Assembly: GCA_937900675.1 (NCBI GenBank)
Contig: CALCEA010000051.1
Span: forward strand, 1 to 35,453
DNA length: 35,453 nucleotides
Origin: an uncultured Chitinophagaceae bacterium
Lineage (GTDB): Bacteria > Bacteroidota > Bacteroidia > Chitinophagales > Chitinophagaceae
Reading direction: 5' to 3'
Shown here: positions 32,601 to 35,453 of the stretch, piece by piece
Layout: the number at the start of each line of letters is the position of its first letter
Numbering within the stretch: position 1 is the stretch's first letter
The notes under the pieces: model-generated
What the model saw: only the letters and a program-made list of their open reading frames with translations
Told to the model about the DNA's origin: nothing
The model's database searches: none
Made by a program: the position numbers and the translations under genes

Positions 32601-33758
32601 TTATAAGTGTATTAAAGAAGCTGCAAAACTACGCGCTTCACCATCTGATTCAAAATAATCATCCAAACTTGGCTGAGCGATAAATGGAATTTTTTCCATC
32701 GTTCTTTCAATCAACTCAGTCATATCTAAAAAGCCAATTCTATTTTTTAGAAATGCATAAACAGCAATTTCATTGGCTGCATTCATTACACATGGTGCAT
32801 TACCACCCAGTCTCATTGCCTCAGTGGCTAAATATAAATTTTTGAAAGTTTTTATATCTGGCTCATCGAAAGTTAAGGTATTGGGTTTGTCGAAATGATA
32901 TCTTGGAAAATCATTTTTTAAACGCTGTGGAAATGCCATCGCATATTGAATAGGCAATTTCATATCTGGCAATCCCATTTGTGCTTTTATACTTCCATCT
33001 TCAAATTGCACCATACTATGAATGATGCTTTGAGAATGCACAACCACTTTAATTTGATCTGGCTCTAAATCAAATAACCATTTAGCCTCGATCATCTCTA
33101 AACCTTTATTCATCAATGTTGCAGAGTCAATAGAAATTTTTGCACCCATACTCCAGTTAGGATGTTGTAATGCATGATCTCTTTTTACATTCACTAAGAA
33201 ATTGGGTTTCTTGCCTAAGAATGGACCTCCACTGGCTGTTAGAATTATTTTTTCAATTGGATTTAAATTTTCTCCCACCAGACATTGAAAAATTGCAGAG
33301 TGCTCACTATCCACTGGAATAATATTCACTCCTTTTTCTTTGGCTGTACGCATCACAATATCTCCTGCAACTACCAATGTTTCTTTATTAGCTAGTCCAA
33401 TGGTCTTCCCATTTTCAACAGCAGTCAATGTAGGTCTTAATCCTGCAAAGCCTACAATACCTGCCATCATAAAATCATAACAATCCATCGCAGCTACTTG
33501 CTCTAATGCTTCTTCTCCTGCAAATACTTTAATGGGTTTGCCTTCTAATGCTTTTTTTACAATGGCATATTTTGCAATCTCCCCAATGACTACAATATTG
33601 GGTACAAATAATAATGCTTGTTCAATTAATAAGGATTCGTTAGAATGTGCCGTTAAAATTTCTGCAACAAATAATTCAGGATGTGCAGCAATTACTTCCA
33701 AGGTTTGTTTTCCTATAGAACCTGTAGATCCAAATATGGCAATTCTTTTTTGACTCAT
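32601..33758 (-). CDS. dxr: 1-deoxy-D-xylulose 5-phosphate reductoisomerase
   Basis: DXR (IspC) converts DXP to MEP with NADPH, the committed step of non-mevalonate isoprenoid synthesis. The 385-residue product has the NADPH-binding GSTGSIGKQTLEVI (10-23), the metal-site VDSEHSAIFQ, the flexible-loop GGPFLGKKP, and the WSMGAKISIDSATLMNKGLEMIEAKWLF catalytic block. All expected parts are present. It is followed by rseP after two bases, so the two are cotranscribed. A 7/8 promoter element (TATTTTTA) lies 20 bases upstream. Confidence 0.96.
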   Translation of the reverse strand: MSQKRIAIFGSTGSIGKQTLEVIAAHPELFVAEILTAHSNESLLIEQALLFVPNIVVIGEIAKYAIVKKALEGKPIKVFAGEEALEQVAAMDCYDFMMAGIVGFAGLRPTLTAVENGKTIGLANKETLVVAGDIVMRTAKEKGVNIIPVDSEHSAIFQCLVGENLNPIEKIILTASGGPFLGKKPNFLVNVKRDHALQHPNWSMGAKISIDSATLMNKGLEMIEAKWLFDLEPDQIKVVVHSQSIIHSMVQFEDGSIKAQMGLPDMKLPIQYAMAFPQRLKNDFPRYHFDKPNTLTFDEPDIKTFKNLYLATEAMRLGGNAPCVMNAANEIAVYAFLKNRIGFLDMTELIERTMEKIPFIAQPSLDDYFESDGEARSFAASLIHL

Positions 33759-33777
33759 CCCTTGTTTTGATTGGGCT

Positions 33778-33785
33778 TAAAAATA
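33778..33785 (-). promoter_or_regulatory. Possible -7 element for the dxr-rseP unit
   Basis: The minus strand reads TATTTTTA, matching TAnnTTTG at seven of eight positions, 20 bases before the dxr ATG and just after the GH3-family stop. It is weak by itself, but it is the only candidate in the 40-base gap. Confidence 0.3.
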
Positions 33786-33798
33786 CACTTTTAATAAA

Positions 33799-35295
33799 TT
33801 AATGCGAAATATATTGCGATAATCCCTCTGCCAATTTTCTATCGTTACTTAATCTAGGCACTTTGTTTTGACCACCTAGTTTACCCTCAGACCTCATATA
33901 ATTAATAAATGCATCCTTATGCAATACCGTAATATGTAATGGCTCTAAGATATTACCAGTAATTAAATCGTTATAATATACATTCTTCTCGCACATATGC
34001 TTATTCAACAAAGCAGCGAAAGCTTGCATGTCTTTGGGTTGTTTTTCAAATGCAATCAACCACTCATGATAACTTTTACCAGCAGCTTGTTGAATCATTG
34101 GTGCCACTGTAAATTCAATTACTTGGGCAACTGTTTCTTGTGTTGCCTTTAACATGGCTTGTTCCACTTCTTCCCCAATCACATGTTCACCAAAAGCAGA
34201 TATAAAATGTTTCACCCTTCCTGTAACCACCACCCTGTAAGGATTTAAGCTCACAAACTTTACAGTATCTCCAATATTATACCCCCACAATCCTGCATTG
34301 TTATTAATAATAAGTGCATATTGCTCTTCTAATTTTACTTCTGCCAAACTATATCTAGTGGGTTGCTCTTTATGAATTTCTGTTAATGGAATAAACTCAA
34401 AAAAGATGCCACTATTGGTATTGAGTAATAAACCTGATTGATCTCTTTGATCTTGAAAAGCAAAAAAACCTTCACTTGCTGGAAATAATTCGATGGTATC
34501 TACCGGCTTGCCAATGGTTTCAAACAATTTAGCTTTATAGGGCTCGAAGTTCACTCCACCCTGTACCAATACCTGCAAATTAGGGAAGACTTCTTTCACT
34601 GGCTTTCCAGTTACCTGAACAATTCTATCAAAATACATTTGCATCCATGGTGGTATGCCTCCAATTAATGTGAGGTTTTGACCAAGGGTCTCTTCTACTA
34701 TCTTATCTAATTTTTCTTCCCATTCCTCGATACAGTTAGTAGTATAGGTAGGTAATTGATTCCCTCTTAAATAAGCAGGTACATGGTGATTGACAATACC
34801 ACTTAATCTACCCGTAGGAATACCACCCACTCTTTCCAAAACAGGTGATCCACTCAGAAAGATCATCTTTCCTCCTGCAAAATCAGTTTGATTGGTAGTA
34901 GCCATATAAGTAAGTATCGCATCCCTTGCCCCATCGATATGGTTGGATATAGAATCTTTACTAATAGGTATATACTTTACCCCACTAGTGGTACCACTGG
35001 TCTTAGCTAAGTAAATAGGTTTACCCTTCCAAAGCACATTTGCCTCCCCAGCTTTGATCTTTTCAATATAGGTTTTTAGCCCCTCATAGTCCCTAATGGG
35101 CACTCTTTGCTTGAAGCTCTCGTAATCTGTAATCTCACTAAAATGATGCTCTTTCCCGTACAATGTGTTTGCTGCCGACTTAACTAATTGATTTAGAATA
35201 AGTTGCTGATTTTTTAAGGCATTTGCCTGCTCTTTTAATTGCTTATTATATATGTATTGAGCAAAGGGTTTGGCAAATAAAGATTTGATATTCAT
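33799..35295 (-). CDS. GH3 auxin-responsive-promoter family acyl-adenylating enzyme
   Basis: The 498-residue product belongs to the GH3 family, named from plants, where members adenylate jasmonate or auxin and join it to amino acids. Visible landmarks are the P-loop-like TSGTTSGVKYIP, the LIGGIPPWMQMYFDRI block, ELFPASEGFFAFQ (adenylate-binding motif) and the C-terminal VVTGRVKHFISAFGEHVIGEEVEQAM. Bacterial members are common in Bacteroidota but their substrates are mostly unknown, so I only infer carboxylate adenylation. I chose the start at 35295 (MNIKSLFAKP). The frame extends five codons to 35310, but that region is barely downstream of the promoter element and the family usually begins near IKSLxAKP. 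Confidence 0.88.
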   Translation of the reverse strand: MNIKSLFAKPFAQYIYNKQLKEQANALKNQQLILNQLVKSAANTLYGKEHHFSEITDYESFKQRVPIRDYEGLKTYIEKIKAGEANVLWKGKPIYLAKTSGTTSGVKYIPISKDSISNHIDGARDAILTYMATTNQTDFAGGKMIFLSGSPVLERVGGIPTGRLSGIVNHHVPAYLRGNQLPTYTTNCIEEWEEKLDKIVEETLGQNLTLIGGIPPWMQMYFDRIVQVTGKPVKEVFPNLQVLVQGGVNFEPYKAKLFETIGKPVDTIELFPASEGFFAFQDQRDQSGLLLNTNSGIFFEFIPLTEIHKEQPTRYSLAEVKLEEQYALIINNNAGLWGYNIGDTVKFVSLNPYRVVVTGRVKHFISAFGEHVIGEEVEQAMLKATQETVAQVIEFTVAPMIQQAAGKSYHEWLIAFEKQPKDMQAFAALLNKHMCEKNVYYNDLITGNILEPLHITVLHKDAFINYMRSEGKLGGQNKVPRLSNDRKLAEGLSQYISH

Positions 35296-35320
35296 AGGGC
35301 AATTTGCCACTTGGGCAGGA

Positions 35321-35328
35321 CAAAATTA
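35321..35328 (-). promoter_or_regulatory. -7 promoter element for the GH3-family gene
   Basis: The minus strand reads TAATTTTG, an exact TAnnTTTG match, 25 bases before the chosen ATG. The predicted transcript start near 35314 would leave almost no leader for the longer start at 35310. Confidence 0.55.
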
Positions 35329-35376
35329 GGTACAAGAGGGCTTTTAGAGCAGGTTTTTTTATTTTTTAATATTTGC

Positions 35377-35407
35377 TTGTAAATTGACGGATAATTAGTT
35401 ACCTTTG
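35377..35407 (+). promoter_or_regulatory. rplU promoter
   Basis: TTG (35377-35379) is followed after 20 bases by TACCTTTG (35400-35407), an exact -7 match. Transcription would start near 35414, about 14 bases before the ATG. A second exact match, TAATTTTG, at 35414-35421 is too close to the start codon to be the main element. Confidence 0.6.
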
Positions 35408-35427
35408 CCGTCCTAATTTTGGACATT

Positions 35428-35453
35428 ATGTTAGCAGTAGTAAAAATCGCAGG
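35428..35453 (+). CDS. rplU: 50S ribosomal protein L21 (first codons only)
   Basis: Only eight codons are in the window, reading MLAVVKIA plus the start of Gly. The L21 family begins almost invariably MxAVVKxxGxQ, and a strong promoter lies directly upstream. An rpmA (L27) gene would be expected just beyond the edge. The call rests on a very short match plus context. Confidence 0.65.

Noticed and set aside
1..35453. Mobile elements, CRISPR arrays or defence islands
   Set aside because: No transposase, integrase, direct-repeat array, tRNA-bounded insertion or defence-type gene cluster was found; gene content and composition are uniform housekeeping chromosome.

Overview
This 35.4 kb window looks like ordinary chromosome from a low-GC Bacteroidota bacterium, most likely Chitinophagaceae (Sediminibacterium-like). 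The genus is inferred from protein flavour, not from a marker gene. Supporting evidence: at least 13 intergenic copies of the Bacteroidota -7 promoter element TAnnTTTG, A-rich translation starts without clear Shine-Dalgarno sequences, an Nramp-USP fusion, a short glucan-phosphorylase homologue, the ftsK-lolA pair, and a tmRNA tag ending YAMAA. No insertion sequence, phage, CRISPR array, tRNA or rRNA was seen, and base composition is even throughout.

Layout. 1-9.1 kb: the start of an alpha-oxoamine synthase (-), a PafA-type alkaline phosphatase (+), a tiny Cys/His-rich exported protein (+), NADP isocitrate dehydrogenase (-), an Nramp transporter fused to a universal stress domain (-), an orphan lipoprotein (+), a GT35 phosphorylase homologue lacking the PLP lysine (+) and ubiX (+). 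9.1-19.2 kb: clpC (-) divergent from a STAS-like gene and dnaG (+), then ydeI-like, plsY, prmA, pnp and rpsO, all on the minus strand. 19.3-24.7 kb: lolA, ftsK, a DUF423 gene, aroK and a glutaryl-CoA dehydrogenase (-). 24.8-31.2 kb: dctA (+), pyrF and a secreted GH13 amylase (-), a small lipoprotein and a 50-residue membrane protein (+), a serine hydrolase (-), a nitroreductase (+) and tmRNA (-). 31.2-35.4 kb: rseP, dxr and a GH3-family adenylating enzyme (-), then the first codons of rplU (+).

Most of the content is housekeeping: replication and segregation (dnaG, ftsK), translation and RNA decay (rpsO, pnp, prmA, ssrA, rplU), protein quality control (clpC, rseP, ssrA), envelope and lipid synthesis (plsY, lolA, dxr, ubiX) and central metabolism (icd, pyrF, aroK, gcdH, dctA). 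Likely operons are rpsO-pnp, ftsK-lolA, gcdH-aroK-DUF423, GH13-pyrF, dxr-rseP and STAS-dnaG. Convergent pairs are usually separated by two-sided hairpin terminators.

No obvious new multi-gene system is visible. The best leads are the phosphorylase-fold protein with Thr in place of the PLP lysine, the Cys8/His5 exported mini-protein, an unannotated 50-residue membrane protein with its own promoter, a cluster of GATAAC inverted repeats on the ftsK promoter, a 27-bp perfect palindrome at the plsY stop codon, and leader and intergenic hairpins in rpsO-pnp. In seven places I moved the start codon inward from the longest reading frame, several of them because a promoter element overlaps the longer version.
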